The notes beneath the pieces are model-generated. The model worked only from the letters and a program-made list of their open reading frames with translations. It searched no databases and had not been told where the DNA came from. Made by a program: the position numbers and the translations under genes. Positions 1 to 9,722 of a stretch of DNA of 64,000 nucleotides are shown here, piece by piece. How positions within the stretch are numbered: position 1 is the first letter of the stretch; each line of letters opens with the position of its first letter. The stretch is from Zwartia vadi (lineage in GTDB: Bacteria > Pseudomonadota > Gammaproteobacteria > Burkholderiales > Burkholderiaceae_B). The DNA is taken from positions 124,001-188,000 of the forward strand of contig NZ_JAUHHE010000006.1 in assembly GCF_030410375.1 (NCBI RefSeq), in the 5' to 3' direction.

Positions 1-227
1 ACTCTTCAAATGTCATCCACGCCATTGAGGCTGCGCACGAACGCGACATGCGTGTCATCGCCCTGACAGGCAAGGGTGGCGGCCGCATCACGGATATGCT
101 GCTCGACAATGATATTCACCTGTGCGTGCCGCATGAGCGCACCATGCGCATTCAGGAAATTCACATTCTTCTGCTGCACATTTTGTGCGACGGCATAGAT
201 ACCCTGCTACTTGGAGATCCCGCATGA
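1..227 (+). CDS. diaA: SIS-domain protein, DiaA/phosphoheptose isomerase-like (3' end only)
   Basis: Only the last 74 or so codons are present, reading in frame from base 3 to a TGA at 225-227. The peptide contains a SIS-type strand-loop (MRVIALTGKGGGRITDML) and the C-terminal helix ending LLGDPA. In the DiaA/GmhA family this is the sugar-phosphate isomerase fold; DiaA itself binds DnaA and helps time replication initiation. The following dolP gene starts inside the stop codon (ATGA overlap). The diaA-dolP order matches enterobacteria and supports DiaA over GmhA. The N-terminal half lies outside the window, so the active-site residues cannot be checked. Confidence 0.75.
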   Translation, partial: SSNVIHAIEAAHERDMRVIALTGKGGGRITDMLLDNDIHLCVPHERTMRIQEIHILLLHILCDGIDTLLLGDPA

Positions 228-976
228 ATCTAAATCGACAATTGCTTCGTCCTTTGGTCGTGTGCGCTGCCCTGATCGCCACAGGATCCACACTGACAGC
301 TTGCGTGCCGCTCCTGATTGGCGGCGCTGCCGCTACGACAGGCGCCGTCGTAGTTGATCGCCGCACCGTTGGCGAACAAGTCGAAGACAAATCCATCGAA
401 ATGAAAATCAGCGCTCAATTCCGCGCCGATTTCGGTGATGCGGTTCGGGCCAGTGTCACAGCCTACGATGGTGTTGTCCTGCTGACTGGCGATACGATCA
501 GTTCAGAGTTCAAAAGTAGAGCCACCGAGATTGCCCGCAAAGTCGAGAATGTCAAATCCGTCTCCAATCAAATCGACGTAGTCAAGCAACTCGCATCCTT
601 CAGCGTTGTGAGTAATGACATCTGGATTACCTCCAAGGTCATGACAACGCTTGCAACCACCCAAAACGTTCCTTCGCGCACGATCGTTGTCACAACGGAT
701 CGAGGCGTGGTGTACCTCATGGGCTTGGTGACACAACGCGAAGGTGATCTGGCCGCAGCCACGGCTGCCAAGGTCAGCGGAGTCAGACGCGTCGAGAAAC
801 TTTTCCAAATCATCACCCCCGAAGAAGCTAAACGCCTCGACGAGTTGGCACGTGGCGGCAACAACACCAATAGTCGGACAACGACGCCCCTTGGTGAAAG
901 TCCCGCTGGGTCATCAGGCTCCATGGGTGCCGATGCACCGCCAACAGGTGGCGCTCAAGCCATCCCTATCCAATGA
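224..976 (+). CDS. dolP: BON-domain outer-membrane lipoprotein DolP (YraP-like)
   Basis: A 250-residue lipoprotein: a signal peptide ends in the lipobox LTAC, so the mature protein begins at a lipidated Cys. Two BON domains follow (about residues 50-120 and 130-200), with the repeated pattern of V-x-x-x-V-x-N-x-I and G-V-V-x-L-x-G. DolP supports outer-membrane integrity and BAM function in other proteobacteria. An in-frame ATG lies further upstream at 185, but the ATG at 224 gives the proper signal peptide and overlaps the diaA stop by ATGA. The C-terminal 40 residues are Gly/Ser/Thr/Pro-rich and probably disordered. The stop overlaps the next start. Confidence 0.88.
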   Translation: MNLNRQLLRPLVVCAALIATGSTLTACVPLLIGGAAATTGAVVVDRRTVGEQVEDKSIEMKISAQFRADFGDAVRASVTAYDGVVLLTGDTISSEFKSRATEIARKVENVKSVSNQIDVVKQLASFSVVSNDIWITSKVMTTLATTQNVPSRTIVVTTDRGVVYLMGLVTQREGDLAAATAAKVSGVRRVEKLFQIITPEEAKRLDELARGGNNTNSRTTTPLGESPAGSSGSMGADAPPTGGAQAIPIQ

Positions 977-1464
977 AAAAGCTCTTTGCTCTCGCGCTGT
1001 TAGTCGTTGTCGGGGGACTGACAGCCTGGCTCATGAATACCCGGGCAACACCAGCACCAGCCGTCACGTTCACAACGCTGTCCGGTCAACCGATCGAGCT
1101 TTCTGAGCTGCGTGGCAAGGTTGTTCTGGTCAAATTCTGGGCGACAAGCTGTGTCAGCTGCGTCGCACAGATGCCAGACAACATTGAAAACTACAACACG
1201 TATCACGACAAAGGCTTTGATCTGATCGCCGTAGCCATGGAATACGATCCGGCAAACTTCGTTCGCAACTTTGTTGACAGCCGCAAACTGCCCTTTACTG
1301 TTGCGCTAGATACACAAGGCAAGGTCGCAAAAGCCTTTGGTGACGTCAAACTCACCCCAATGGCATTCCTGATCGATAAAAATGGCAATATCATCAAACG
1401 TTATTTGGGTTTGTACGACAAAACCGAATTACGCAGGTCGATTGAAAAAGCCTTGGCGGGCTAA
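973..1464 (+). CDS. TlpA/ResA-type membrane-anchored thioredoxin-like protein
   Basis: A 163-residue protein with one N-terminal membrane anchor (residues 4-21) and a periplasmic thioredoxin fold. The redox motif is C-V-S-C inside [14 protein letters not shown], and the cis-proline is seen as [10 protein letters not shown]. Family members reduce disulfides in apocytochrome c or other periplasmic clients. It starts at the ATG overlapping the dolP stop (ATGA), so it is translationally coupled to dolP. The client is unknown: no cytochrome c maturation genes are nearby. Confidence 0.85.
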   Translation: MKKLFALALLVVVGGLTAWLMNTRATPAPAVTFTTLSGQPIELSELRGKVVLVKFWATSCVSCVAQMPDNIENYNTYHDKGFDLIAVAMEYDPANFVRNFVDSRKLPFTVALDTQGKVAKAFGDVKLTPMAFLIDKNGNIIKRYLGLYDKTELRRSIEKALAG

Positions 1465-1526
1465 ATCCGCAAAGCACCACACACCCTCCCGACTCACCGC
1501 TTGCTCACACTCGTTGCCTCAACCAC

Positions 1527-2426
1527 ATGACTAGCCAGCCACATTCAGCTTCCATGCCTCCCGAAGTCGTCGCGAAAGTGCTCTCCGAGAGCCTGCCTTA
1601 CATCAAGCGATTTCATGGCAAGACCATCGTCATCAAGTACGGTGGTAACGCAATGACCGAAGAAGTGCTTCAGCGCAGCTTTGCGCATGATGTTGTCTTG
1701 CTCAAGCTTATCGGTCTGAATCCAATCGTCGTGCACGGTGGGGGCCCTCAGATTGACGAAGCCTTGCGACGCATCGGCAAGCAAGGCACGTTCATTCAGG
1801 GCATGCGTGTCACGGATGCCGAAACGATGGAAGTCGTAGAGTGGGTGCTGGGTGGTCAGGTCCAGCAAGATATCGTGCTGATGATCAACGAAGCGGGCGG
1901 CAAAGCCGTTGGCCTGACCGGTAAAGACGGCTGTCTGATCCAGGCGCGTAAAAAAATGATGCCCAACAAGGACGACCCCGCCAATCCGATCGACATCGGT
2001 TTTGTTGGAGATATCGCACAGGTCGAGCCTGCAGTCGTCAAGGCCTTGCAGGACGACCAGTTCATTCCCGTGATCTCACCGATCGGTTACGGAGAGGATG
2101 GATTGGCCTATAACATCAATGCTGATATTGTCGCCGGCAAAATGGCCGAAGTGCTGGGAGCTGAAAAGCTACTCATGATGACGAACACGCCCGGCGTCCT
2201 TAACAAAGATGGTCAATTGCTGCGCAGCTTGTCAGCGCAAACTATTGACGCGCTATTTGCGGATGGCACGATTTCCGGAGGGATGTTGCCCAAAATCTCC
2301 TCTGCACTGGATGCCGCGCGCAAAGGCGTCAAGTCGGTTCATGTCGTCGACGGCCGTGTTCCGCACTGTCTGCTCCTCGAGATCCTGACGGATCGCGGCG
2401 TAGGCACCATGATCACCTCAGAGTGA
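1527..2426 (+). CDS. argB: acetylglutamate kinase
   Basis: ArgB phosphorylates N-acetyl-L-glutamate with ATP, the second step of arginine synthesis, in the cytoplasm. The 299-residue protein has the amino-acid-kinase hallmarks KYGGNAM near the N terminus, VVHGGGPQI, the substrate loop around GLTGKDG, and the C-terminal [11 protein letters not shown] stretch. Length and motifs are those of the hexameric, arginine-inhibited type. The next gene starts within its stop codon. No other arg gene is in the window. Confidence 0.97.
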   Translation: MTSQPHSASMPPEVVAKVLSESLPYIKRFHGKTIVIKYGGNAMTEEVLQRSFAHDVVLLKLIGLNPIVVHGGGPQIDEALRRIGKQGTFIQGMRVTDAETMEVVEWVLGGQVQQDIVLMINEAGGKAVGLTGKDGCLIQARKKMMPNKDDPANPIDIGFVGDIAQVEPAVVKALQDDQFIPVISPIGYGEDGLAYNINADIVAGKMAEVLGAEKLLMMTNTPGVLNKDGQLLRSLSAQTIDALFADGTISGGMLPKISSALDAARKGVKSVHVVDGRVPHCLLLEILTDRGVGTMITSE

Positions 2427-3193
2427 TTCACAAGCGGTTCGCACCCCATGCCCCCATTCGCACGCGGCGAGCCCGCGTGCACACGCCCGCTCGCTCATCG
2501 GCGGTATCAACAGCCAAAGAGAGGGTGTGGCTATTCGACCTCGATAACACCTTGCACGACACTTCTCACAAAATTTTTCGTGAGATCAACCTTGGCATGA
2601 CCGCCGCCGTGATGGAGAGCCTCAACGTAGACGAGAACACTGCCAATCACTTACGGACAAGCTACTGGAAACGTTACGGGGCCACCATGATCGGTCTCGT
2701 CCGTCACCATGGCATCGATCCCCATCAGTTCTTACAGCGCAGTCACGACTTCGATGTCGCGCCGCTTGTGCGAGCCGAGCGAGGTCTGGCACACAAACTG
2801 CGCCGTCTGCCAGGCAGAAAAATTCTTGTCACCAACGCTCCCTTGCATTATGCACGCGCAGTGATGAAACACCTCAAGATCCTGCATTGCTTCGATGGCT
2901 TTTGGGGAATTGAACAAATGAGACTGCATGGACACTTTAGGCCCAAACCCTCCGTCTCGTTGATGCGGCACATTCTGGCCCACGAAGGCATTCATCCAAG
3001 ACGAGCCGTACTCGTTGAAGACACCACAGCCAATTTGCGCGGTGCCAGGCGCGCGGGCTTGCGTACCGTTCATGTATTTCACCCCGGTACGCCCTTTGCG
3101 AAAGGCAAGCGAGGTCGTCCCAACTATGTAGACTTGCGGGTAAACTGCGTGGGTGATTTGTTGCTGCAAAAGCGCACGATGCAAGGTATGTAA
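2423..3193 (+). CDS. HAD-family hydrolase, pyrimidine 5'-nucleotidase-like (SDT1/Phm8 group)
   Basis: The HAD motifs are in order: motif I DLDNT (nucleophile Asp), motif II LVTNAP, motif III Lys in RPKPS, and motif [10 protein letters not shown]. An alpha-helical C1 cap lies between motifs I and II. This arrangement fits the pyrimidine 5'-nucleotidase (SDT1-like) family, which dephosphorylates nucleoside monophosphates; the actual substrate is inferred. A GTG start at 2423 overlaps the argB stop. The first 30 residues are Arg/Pro-rich and poorly conserved-looking, so a shorter start near 2500 is possible. The argB-HAD-slmA order is typical of betaproteobacteria. Confidence 0.82.
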   Translation: MIHKRFAPHAPIRTRRARVHTPARSSAVSTAKERVWLFDLDNTLHDTSHKIFREINLGMTAAVMESLNVDENTANHLRTSYWKRYGATMIGLVRHHGIDPHQFLQRSHDFDVAPLVRAERGLAHKLRRLPGRKILVTNAPLHYARAVMKHLKILHCFDGFWGIEQMRLHGHFRPKPSVSLMRHILAHEGIHPRRAVLVEDTTANLRGARRAGLRTVHVFHPGTPFAKGKRGRPNYVDLRVNCVGDLLLQKRTMQGM

Positions 3194-3249
3194 ATTCTCT
3201 CGCGTTCAGCGCTGTTTCCCCTCTAACAGCTAATTTTGGATTTGAGTGT

Positions 3250-3834
3250 ATGTCGGTCAAAACAGGCGAACGCAAACACCAGATTCTGCAAACACTCGCA
3301 GAAATGCTTGAGCAGCCACGCGCGGCACGCATCACCACTGCCGCGCTGGCCGCAAAAATGCAACTTTCCGAAGCCGCGCTTTATCGACACTTTGCCAGCA
3401 AGGCACAGATGTTCGAAGGTCTTTTCGAGTTCATCGAAACAACCATCTTTTCACTTGTTAATCAGATCATTGCCAACGAACCGAATGGCGTTGAACAAGC
3501 GCGCAAGATCGCCTGCATGCTGATGACGTTTGCCGAACGCAACAAAGGGATGACACGTGTCTTGTGTGGTGATGCGCTCGTAACCGAGGATGAAAGACTG
3601 CAAGGCCGGGTCAGTCAGATCACCGATCGCATTGACGCGGTATTCAAACAATCACTGCGACATGCTGTCACAAGCGGCACACTTGATCCAACGGTGGAAA
3701 TTACTCCCCTGTCCGCGGCACTGACACACATGGTCTTGGGTAGCTGGTTGCGCTTTGCGCAAAGCGGCTGGCAGGCGGCGCCCTCCACACACATGCACGC
3801 CCAACTCAAACTGCTTCTGAACCAGGGCAACTAG
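3250..3834 (+). CDS. slmA: nucleoid occlusion factor SlmA (TetR family)
   Basis: A 194-residue TetR-fold protein. The N-terminal helix-turn-helix reads ITTAALAAKMQLSEAALYRHFASKAQMFEGL, followed by the long all-helical dimer domain. The combination of motif and genomic place (after argB and the HAD gene) is that of SlmA, which binds chromosomal SBS sites and blocks FtsZ ring assembly over the nucleoid. Its stop overlaps the stop of convergent moeB by four bases (CTAG). A generic TetR repressor cannot be fully excluded. Confidence 0.85.
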   Translation: MSVKTGERKHQILQTLAEMLEQPRAARITTAALAAKMQLSEAALYRHFASKAQMFEGLFEFIETTIFSLVNQIIANEPNGVEQARKIACMLMTFAERNKGMTRVLCGDALVTEDERLQGRVSQITDRIDAVFKQSLRHAVTSGTLDPTVEITPLSAALTHMVLGSWLRFAQSGWQAAPSTHMHAQLKLLLNQGN

Positions 3835-4583
3835 GTTCGGTTCGCGCACACGGGGCATGCAGGATCACGTTTGACACGCACGCTATGCCACTGCATATCA
3901 AACGCATCAAGCATCAATAAACGTCCTTTCAGTGTTCGACCAATTCCTGCAATCACTTTAAGCGCCTCGGCAGCCTGCATGCTGCCGATAATACCCACCA
4001 ACGGTGCGAAGACTCCCGTTGTCGCACAACTCAAGGCCTCGACATCATCCGCCTCGGGAAACAAACAGTGATAACACGGTGCCTCAGGATCTCGGGGATC
4101 AAACACACTGATTTGTCCCTCAAAACGAATGGCTGCACCCGATACTAGAGGTTTGCGATGCTCCACGCAGGCGCGGTTGACTGCATGACGAGTCGCGAAA
4201 TTATCCGTGCAATCCAGCACCACATCGACCATCGCAATCTCCGAGCGCAAGGACTCGGGCTCCATACGGGTCGTGCGCACTTCAACCGAAATATCTGGAT
4301 TTAAGGCAAGCATCGTTTGGCGGCCGGACTCGGCCTTAAGCCAACCCACTCTTGCATCGGTATGCAAGATTTGCCGTTGCAGGTTGCTTAACTCGATCGT
4401 ATCGTGATCAGCCAGGATAATCTGACCGACTCCTGCAGAGGCGAGATACAAAGCGGCGGGTGAACCAAGTCCACCCGCACCAAGCACTAACACGCGCGCG
4501 GCGAGTAGTTTTTCCTGAGCCTCGATGCCAAACTCATCCAGCAGAATGTGTCTGGCATAGCGCAGGAGCTGGCTGTCCTTCAT
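3831..4583 (-). CDS. moeB: molybdopterin-synthase adenylyltransferase MoeB / ThiF-HesA family
   Basis: An E1-like enzyme of 250 residues that adenylates the C-terminal Gly-Gly of a sulfur-carrier protein (MoaD or ThiS). Visible features: the nucleotide loop LGAGGLGSPAALYLASAG, the ELSNLQRQ strand, the DCTDNFATRHAVNRAC segment, the candidate catalytic Cys in ALSCATTG, and two zinc CxxC pairs (CYHC and the C-terminal CPVC). The start overlaps the ctpA stop by four bases, so it is the last gene of the gpmA-envC-ctpA-moeB unit. MoeB versus ThiF cannot be decided from sequence alone. Confidence 0.85.
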   Translation of the reverse strand: MKDSQLLRYARHILLDEFGIEAQEKLLAARVLVLGAGGLGSPAALYLASAGVGQIILADHDTIELSNLQRQILHTDARVGWLKAESGRQTMLALNPDISVEVRTTRMEPESLRSEIAMVDVVLDCTDNFATRHAVNRACVEHRKPLVSGAAIRFEGQISVFDPRDPEAPCYHCLFPEADDVEALSCATTGVFAPLVGIIGSMQAAEALKVIAGIGRTLKGRLLMLDAFDMQWHSVRVKRDPACPVCANRT

Positions 4584-5995
4584 TTGCCCTTGGCATTCCC
4601 CCCAGCCGACTCAGCACTCGCGCTTTTCTTACGCGGCACCGCCTTCTGGATGGGCTTGCCTTCAAGGAAATTGACCGCCTGGTTCAATTGGAAATCTTCG
4701 GGTGAACCAAACTGGAAGACTTTATCCGTATCAGCAAGAGGTGCTTCCTCCTCTTCTTTTACTTTTTTGTCAGACTCAGGCTGGCCCGCGCGGTTATTGC
4801 TGAGGTGGCGCTTGAGGTCGGCTTCGCGCGACATACGGAACAAGTCACCTTCGGCAGTATCTGCCACGACGATGTCCGGCATGATGCCCGTAGCCTGAAT
4901 CGAACGCCCCTTAGGGGTGAAATAGCGCGACGTGGTCAGCTTGATGGCGGTGGTGTCAGAAATAGGCAGGATGACCTGAACCGAGCCCTTGCCAAAGGTA
5001 CGATTACCCATCACGGTGGCGCGCTTGTGATCCTGTAAAGCGCCTGCGACAATCTCAGACGCCGAAGCCGAGCCCACGTTCACAAGAACCACCATCGGAA
5101 CGGTTTTGACCCAGGCTGGCAAACCTGCCAAATAATCACGTTCGCCACGTGCATAGTCGGCCGGATTGGAAAGATACTTTTGCTTGGAGTCCGGTGCGCG
5201 ACCATCCGTAGAAACCACCAGCGTGTCAGGCTTGAGGAAAGCGGCAGACACACCAATCGCACTCGTCAGCAAACCGCCCGGATCGTTACGCAAATCAAGG
5301 ATGAGTCCACGGGGCGCGCCTTTCTCACCGAGTTCCTTCAAATGACGAACCAGATCCACACCGGTTTTTTCCTGGAACTGTGCGATACGGATGTAGCCAA
5401 TATTGTCAGGCAACATTTTGCTGCGCACGCTACGCACTCGAATCGTATCGCGGACAATCTTGATCACGATAGGCTGGGCCTGTCCTTGACGCGAAATCGT
5501 CAGCGTGATGGGCGTCTTGACAGGGCCTCGCATCATTTTGACGGCATCAGTGAGCGACAAACCTTTAGTCGATGTGTCATTGATTTTTGTAATCACATCA
5601 CCGGCACGGATACCCGCGCGGGCAGCAGGCGTGTCCTCGATCGGGGAGATCACTTTGACCATGCCGTCTTCAGTACCGACTTCAATACCCAGGCCACCAA
5701 ACTCACCCTGCGTCGCGCTCTGCATCTCCTTGAAGGCATCCGCATCAAGATAGGCGGAGTGGGGATCCAGATCTGACAACATGCCAGAGATCGCGCCACT
5801 GATTAGCTTTTTATCAGGAACAGGCTCAACGTAATTATTTTTAATCGCGGAAAACACACTCGAAAACTGTCTCAGTTCGTCAAGCGGCAGAGGCGCACCA
5901 CGCTGAGCGACCGCGCTCAGTCCTACGCTCAAGAGTACGCCAGCGATGACGCCCACGGAGACCAAACCTAAACTACGAATTTTGCGAGTGCTCAT
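4580..5995 (-). CDS. ctpA: carboxyl-terminal processing protease (S41 family)
   Basis: A periplasmic serine protease of 471 residues. It has an N-terminal signal/anchor, a PDZ domain (GIEVGTEDGMVKVISPIEDTPA onward), and the S41 catalytic core with nucleophile Ser in VGSASASEIVAGAL and general-base Lys in FGKGSVQ. The C-terminal tail is charged (KKVKEEEEAP). Family members trim periplasmic proteins, including peptidoglycan hydrolases, which fits its neighbour envC. An ATG two codons upstream (6001) is in frame, but the GGGA element is properly spaced only for the ATG at 5995. Confidence 0.92.
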   Translation of the reverse strand: MSTRKIRSLGLVSVGVIAGVLLSVGLSAVAQRGAPLPLDELRQFSSVFSAIKNNYVEPVPDKKLISGAISGMLSDLDPHSAYLDADAFKEMQSATQGEFGGLGIEVGTEDGMVKVISPIEDTPAARAGIRAGDVITKINDTSTKGLSLTDAVKMMRGPVKTPITLTISRQGQAQPIVIKIVRDTIRVRSVRSKMLPDNIGYIRIAQFQEKTGVDLVRHLKELGEKGAPRGLILDLRNDPGGLLTSAIGVSAAFLKPDTLVVSTDGRAPDSKQKYLSNPADYARGERDYLAGLPAWVKTVPMVVLVNVGSASASEIVAGALQDHKRATVMGNRTFGKGSVQVILPISDTTAIKLTTSRYFTPKGRSIQATGIMPDIVVADTAEGDLFRMSREADLKRHLSNNRAGQPESDKKVKEEEEAPLADTDKVFQFGSPEDFQLNQAVNFLEGKPIQKAVPRKKSASAESAGGNAKGK

Positions 5996-6102
5996 GCACA
6001 TTCCCGAGTTGAATGCCGATCAAACTTAAACAATATCAAATCAATACAAAAACAAAGGGTAATAGCCACTGAAAGGAATGGCAATCCCTCGTAGAGCAAA
6101 AA

Positions 6103-7512
6103 TCAGCGTGCCAGGAACGCCAAAGGGTCAACAGCCGCGCCGCGATGCCTGATCTCGAAGTATAGGGCCGAATCCACTTGCCCACCGGTACTTCCCGCAA
6201 GCGCCAAGGATTCCCCCGCTCGGACCGAATCGCCGACTTGTTTCAACAGACTCTGGTTGTAGGCGTAAACGCTCAAATATTGCTCACCATGGTCCACGAT
6301 CAAGAGATTGCCAAAGCCCCTGAGCCAGTTTGCGTAGACAACCGTCCCGCCTCCCACAGCATGAACGGGCGCCCCTTCAGGCGCTTTAATAAGAACACCT
6401 CGCCACATCCCGCCTTCTGGTCGATCTGTACCAAAGCGAGCCATCACAGTGCCTCGCAAGGGCCAACGCAGGCCTTTTTTCAACCCCTCCCCAGATTGAG
6501 GTGCCGCCGCAGCCTCGGAAGCACGGGCGGCTTGCGAGCGCTCCTGCGCCTGAGCTAGGCGGCGTGCCCGCTCAATCTGCTCCTCCTCTTGAGACTGAAG
6601 TGCTTGGGCGCTGCGCTGTTGCTCCTGCTGGAGACGTGCCTGCTCGGCGCGCTTGGCTTCCTGGGCACGCTTGGCTTGTTCGGCTAATCTGGCCTGCTCC
6701 GCGCGTTTGGCTTCTTCAGCTTTTCGCGCCTCCTCCGCTTTACGAGCTTCTTCGGCCTTTTTTGCCGCCTGAATCTGCGAGCCTAGACTTTCAATCAGAC
6801 CACCCAATCTCTGATCGTCTTGCCCCAAGCGGACCGCCTCGGAACGCTGAGCCTGAATCTGTCCCTCGATACGCGCCAAGACCGTTGCACGTTCTTTTTT
6901 CTGTGTTTCCAACGCCGTGCGCTGTTGCGACGTCTCCTCAACCAATTGCGTAACTTCTTTTTGACGCGCCTCTTGCTGTGCTTCAAGCTGAGCCAGACGC
7001 TCGATGTCCGCTTTCAGCGCAGCAACGGTTTTGGCCCGAGCCTGGGAAACGTAGTCGAGATATGACAAATTCCGGCTCAGCGCCTGAGGATCATCCCCGG
7101 AGAGTAGCGCTGCCCAAGGCGATAAACCACTGGCATATTGCCTTCGCAACTGGTCTGCAAGCTCCTCGCGCCTCTGTTCAAGGACGACTTGCTGACGCTT
7201 GATTTGTTTTTTTAGATTTTCAAGCTCTGTGCGCGCCTTTTTGAGCTGCGTGGCGAGTTCATCCAAGCGGCGAGTGGTCTGAGAAATCGCAACCTCGGAG
7301 GCTTTTAGTGCGTCTGCCGCCTCTTTGCGCACCGCTTCGCGTGCATCGAGCTCCTTTTGAAGAGTCTGGATGCGCGCTTTTAAATCCGCACGCTGGCGCT
7401 CAACTGCGCTGCGCCGATTTGCCAGGTCTTGGGCGTCGGGCGCAGCCAGAGGCGAGCCTGAGAGGGCCAACATGACCATTGCCCCACCCCCCCAGCGCAA
7501 GGCCAGACGCAT
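6103..7512 (-). CDS. envC: murein hydrolase activator EnvC (degenerate LytM)
   Basis: A signal peptide (ending SPLAAPDA) is followed by a long coiled coil and an Ala/Glu/Lys/Arg-rich linker made of repeated KAEEAR/KRAEQAR units. A C-terminal M23 (LytM) domain of about 120 residues ends the protein. The zinc ligands of active M23 enzymes are missing: the usual HxG(x)D site is replaced around MWRGVLI and the HxH site by ALYFEIRHRG. This is the pattern of EnvC, a non-catalytic activator of the division amidases. The ATG at 7512, four bases after the gpmA stop, is chosen over an upstream start that would lie inside gpmA. Length 469 residues. Confidence 0.9.
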   Translation of the reverse strand: MRLALRWGGGAMVMLALSGSPLAAPDAQDLANRRSAVERQRADLKARIQTLQKELDAREAVRKEAADALKASEVAISQTTRRLDELATQLKKARTELENLKKQIKRQQVVLEQRREELADQLRRQYASGLSPWAALLSGDDPQALSRNLSYLDYVSQARAKTVAALKADIERLAQLEAQQEARQKEVTQLVEETSQQRTALETQKKERATVLARIEGQIQAQRSEAVRLGQDDQRLGGLIESLGSQIQAAKKAEEARKAEEARKAEEAKRAEQARLAEQAKRAQEAKRAEQARLQQEQQRSAQALQSQEEEQIERARRLAQAQERSQAARASEAAAAPQSGEGLKKGLRWPLRGTVMARFGTDRPEGGMWRGVLIKAPEGAPVHAVGGGTVVYANWLRGFGNLLIVDHGEQYLSVYAYNQSLLKQVGDSVRAGESLALAGSTGGQVDSALYFEIRHRGAAVDPLAFLAR

Positions 7513-7516
7513 ACCG

Positions 7517-8269
7517 CTAGTCCTTTTTCGCCTTACCCTGCGCGGCGACAGCAGCCATCGCCGCCTCGATCTCGGCCGGGTCGCCAAGGTAATAATGGCG
7601 AAGCGGGCGTAAATCCTTGTCCAACTCATACACCAGTGGCTGACCGGTGGGAATATTCAAATGCACGATCTCTTCCTCTGAGACATTGTCCAGATGCTTG
7701 ATGAGCGCGCGCAAACTATTCCCGTGCGCGGACACCAGGACACGCCGGCCAGCACGGATAGAAGGAGCAATCGTTTCTTCCCAAAACGGCAACACACGGT
7801 TAACAGTATCCTTTAGACACTCTGTTGCAGGCAGCTGCTCAGGGGTTAAACGCGCATATCGCTGGTCAAACTTTGGATGCCTGGGGTCATCTAGCGCCAG
7901 AGGATTCGGAGCAATGGCGTATGCACGACGCCAGATCAGCACCTGTTCATCGCCATATTGCGCAGCAGTCTCGGCTTTGTTCAGCCCTTGGAGTGCGCCA
8001 TAATGCCGCTCATTGAGCCGCCAGTTGTTATGGATGGGCAAATACATGGCGTCCATCGCATCCAGCGCGATCCAGAGCGTGCGAATGGCGCGCTTGAGGA
8101 CCGAAGTAAAGGCGATATCGAACTCATAGCCCTGTTCTTTCAGGAGTTGGCCGGCTTTGCGGGCTTGGTCGCGCCCGAGGTCGGTCAGATCCACATCGGT
8201 CCAGCCTGTGAAACGATTTTCAAGATTCCATTGGCTTTCGCCGTGACGCATCAATACAAGTTTATACAT
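7517..8269 (-). CDS. gpmA: 2,3-bisphosphoglycerate-dependent phosphoglycerate mutase
   Basis: GpmA interconverts 3- and 2-phosphoglycerate in glycolysis. The N terminus [15 protein letters not shown] carries the phospho-accepting His in RHGE. The second catalytic region [16 protein letters not shown] and the 250-residue length match the dPGM family. A GTG at 8278 would add three residues (MSA), but the ATG at 8269 is the usual start. It is the first gene of the minus-strand gpmA-envC-ctpA-moeB series and is divergent from the rhodanese gene. Confidence 0.95.
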   Translation of the reverse strand: MYKLVLMRHGESQWNLENRFTGWTDVDLTDLGRDQARKAGQLLKEQGYEFDIAFTSVLKRAIRTLWIALDAMDAMYLPIHNNWRLNERHYGALQGLNKAETAAQYGDEQVLIWRRAYAIAPNPLALDDPRHPKFDQRYARLTPEQLPATECLKDTVNRVLPFWEETIAPSIRAGRRVLVSAHGNSLRALIKHLDNVSEEEIVHLNIPTGQPLVYELDKDLRPLRHYYLGDPAEIEAAMAAVAAQGKAKKD

Positions 8270-8388
8270 GGCAGACACAGGTTAAAGTGTGGATAAAGCA
8301 TCATTTTATAATTGTCTGTGCAATAACTCATAACCCACCCTGAATTAGGGGTGCAACCGCCTTTCTGAACAGCCTTTCTGGATACACC

Positions 8389-8799
8389 GTGGATTTCTTT
8401 TTAAGTCAAAATAACCTGTTGTTAATCGGCGTGGCGCTTATTTCTGGCTTGGCACTCGCCTGGCCCATGATTCAAAGCAAACGCGCAGGCGCAAGCATTA
8501 GCTGCACGGAGGCCGTACAAATGATGAATCATCAGCACGCCATCCTGATCGATATTCGTCCTGGCGAAGTCTTTGCCGCGGGCCACATCCCCCAGGCACG
8601 CAGCATCCCGGCCAACGACATCGAGAAAAAAGCGGCAAACCTGCCTAAAAACAAGCCCTTGATCGTTGTGTGTGATTTCGGCCGTACCGCGGGCGCTGCT
8701 GCCGTCCGTCTGCGTGCGCTCGGTTTTACGCAAGTCAGCGTGCTTGGTGGCGGGATGCGCGCCTGGTCGACTGCGGGCCTGCCCCTGTCAACGAAATAA
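8389..8799 (+). CDS. membrane-anchored rhodanese-domain protein (YibN-like)
   Basis: A 136-residue protein with an N-terminal transmembrane helix (about residues 10-28) and one rhodanese domain. The active-site loop has Cys in VVCDFGRTAGAA, preceded by the typical LIDIRPGEVFAAGHIPQARSIP segment. It could transfer sulfane sulfur at the cytoplasmic membrane; the substrate is unknown. The start is GTG at 8389. It leads the grxC-secB-gpsA run, the same place as yibN in other proteobacteria. Confidence 0.85.
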   Translation: MDFFLSQNNLLLIGVALISGLALAWPMIQSKRAGASISCTEAVQMMNHQHAILIDIRPGEVFAAGHIPQARSIPANDIEKKAANLPKNKPLIVVCDFGRTAGAAAVRLRALGFTQVSVLGGGMRAWSTAGLPLSTK

Positions 8800-8817
8800 T
8801 CTCTAACGGAGCCCAAC

Positions 8818-9075
8818 ATGAATAAAGTCGTGATGTACACCACCGGCTACTGCCCATTCTGCACACGCGCCGAAATGCTGCTTAACCAGCGCGGCGTGAC
8901 TGAGATCGAAAAAATCCGGATCGACGAGGACACCGCTCAACGCGCAATCATGATGGAACGCACCGGACGCAGAACCGTCCCACAGATTTACATCGGAGAG
9001 ACTCACGTGGGCGGGTTTGACGACCTGTCCGCGCTTGATCGCGAGGGCAAGCTCGTGCCCTTGCTAAACGGGTAA
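8818..9075 (+). CDS. grxC: glutaredoxin 3
   Basis: An 85-residue glutaredoxin with the dithiol motif C-P-F-C ([14 protein letters not shown]). The glutathione-binding elements TVPQIYIGE and [15 protein letters not shown] are both complete. It reduces protein disulfides using glutathione. It begins 18 bases after the rhodanese stop, with GGAG upstream. Confidence 0.95.
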   Translation: MNKVVMYTTGYCPFCTRAEMLLNQRGVTEIEKIRIDEDTAQRAIMMERTGRRTVPQIYIGETHVGGFDDLSALDREGKLVPLLNG

Positions 9076-9086
9076 GGCCCTCTCGC

Positions 9087-9102
9087 CACCTCTGGTGTTT
9101 TT
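9087..9102 (+). terminator. weak candidate terminator after grxC
   Basis: A CACC-TCT-GGTG stem-loop is followed directly by TTTTT. The stem is only four pairs, so this could at most attenuate transcription between grxC and secB. Confidence 0.25.
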
Positions 9103-9173
9103 ACTTTCTTTTACGACGACTTCCTCTTCTGAATGAAGCGTCTCTTCTAAGCACAGCCTCTACTGGAATTTTC

Positions 9174-9683
9174 ATGGCCGAACAAAATACTCAAGCTGAC
9201 AACGCCCCCTCCTTCAACATGCAACGCGTGTACCTGAAGGATCTCTCACTTGAGATGCCTAATGCACCGAGCATCTTCCTCGAGCAAGACGCTCCCGCAG
9301 TCGAGGTCTCCATCAACATTGGCGGCCAGGCCCTGGCAGAGACTGTCTTCGAATCCACTGTGACCGTAACTGTCACCACGCGCATCAAAGACAAAGTCCT
9401 CTACCTGGTTGAAGCCACTCAGGCTGCGATTTTTGAGATGGTCAACATTCCTGCCGAACAGATTGATCCACTGATGGGAATCGTTTGCCCAACTATGTTG
9501 TATCCCTACTTGCGTTCAAATATCGCCGATGCGATCACACGCACCTCTTTGCCCCCTCTCCACCTGGCCGAAGTCAACTTTCAGGCGCTTTACGAGCAAC
9601 GCATTGCTCAGGCTGCCCAAGAGGGCCAGGGTGCCCAGGAGGAGTCGGGACTGATTCTGCCCCCCGGTGTGACACGCCAGTAA
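9174..9683 (+). CDS. secB: protein-export chaperone SecB
   Basis: SecB is the cytosolic tetrameric chaperone that keeps preproteins unfolded and hands them to SecA. The 169-residue protein contains the family segments [34 protein letters not shown] and [18 protein letters not shown]. The grxC-secB-gpsA order is conserved in proteobacteria and leaves no doubt about identity. Confidence 0.97.
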   Translation: MAEQNTQADNAPSFNMQRVYLKDLSLEMPNAPSIFLEQDAPAVEVSINIGGQALAETVFESTVTVTVTTRIKDKVLYLVEATQAAIFEMVNIPAEQIDPLMGIVCPTMLYPYLRSNIADAITRTSLPPLHLAEVNFQALYEQRIAQAAQEGQGAQEESGLILPPGVTRQ

Positions 9684-9722
9684 CGCGATCGACCCGTATT
9701 GCATTGACCTGCATGATGCCCC

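Noticed and set aside
5180-5776. 198-codon plus-strand frame opposite ctpA.
   Set aside because: A shadow of the ctpA coding frame: no recognisable domain, no ribosome-binding site, His/Arg/Thr-rich composition typical of antisense frames.
6660-6760. Possible repeat element in envC (KAEEAR/KRAEQAR units).
   Set aside because: It is in frame and encodes the Ala/Glu/Lys/Arg-rich helical linker common in EnvC proteins.
7513-7629. Longer EnvC start inside gpmA.
   Set aside because: The extra residues are Arg-rich and lie before a clear signal peptide; the ATG at 7512 follows the gpmA stop by four bases.
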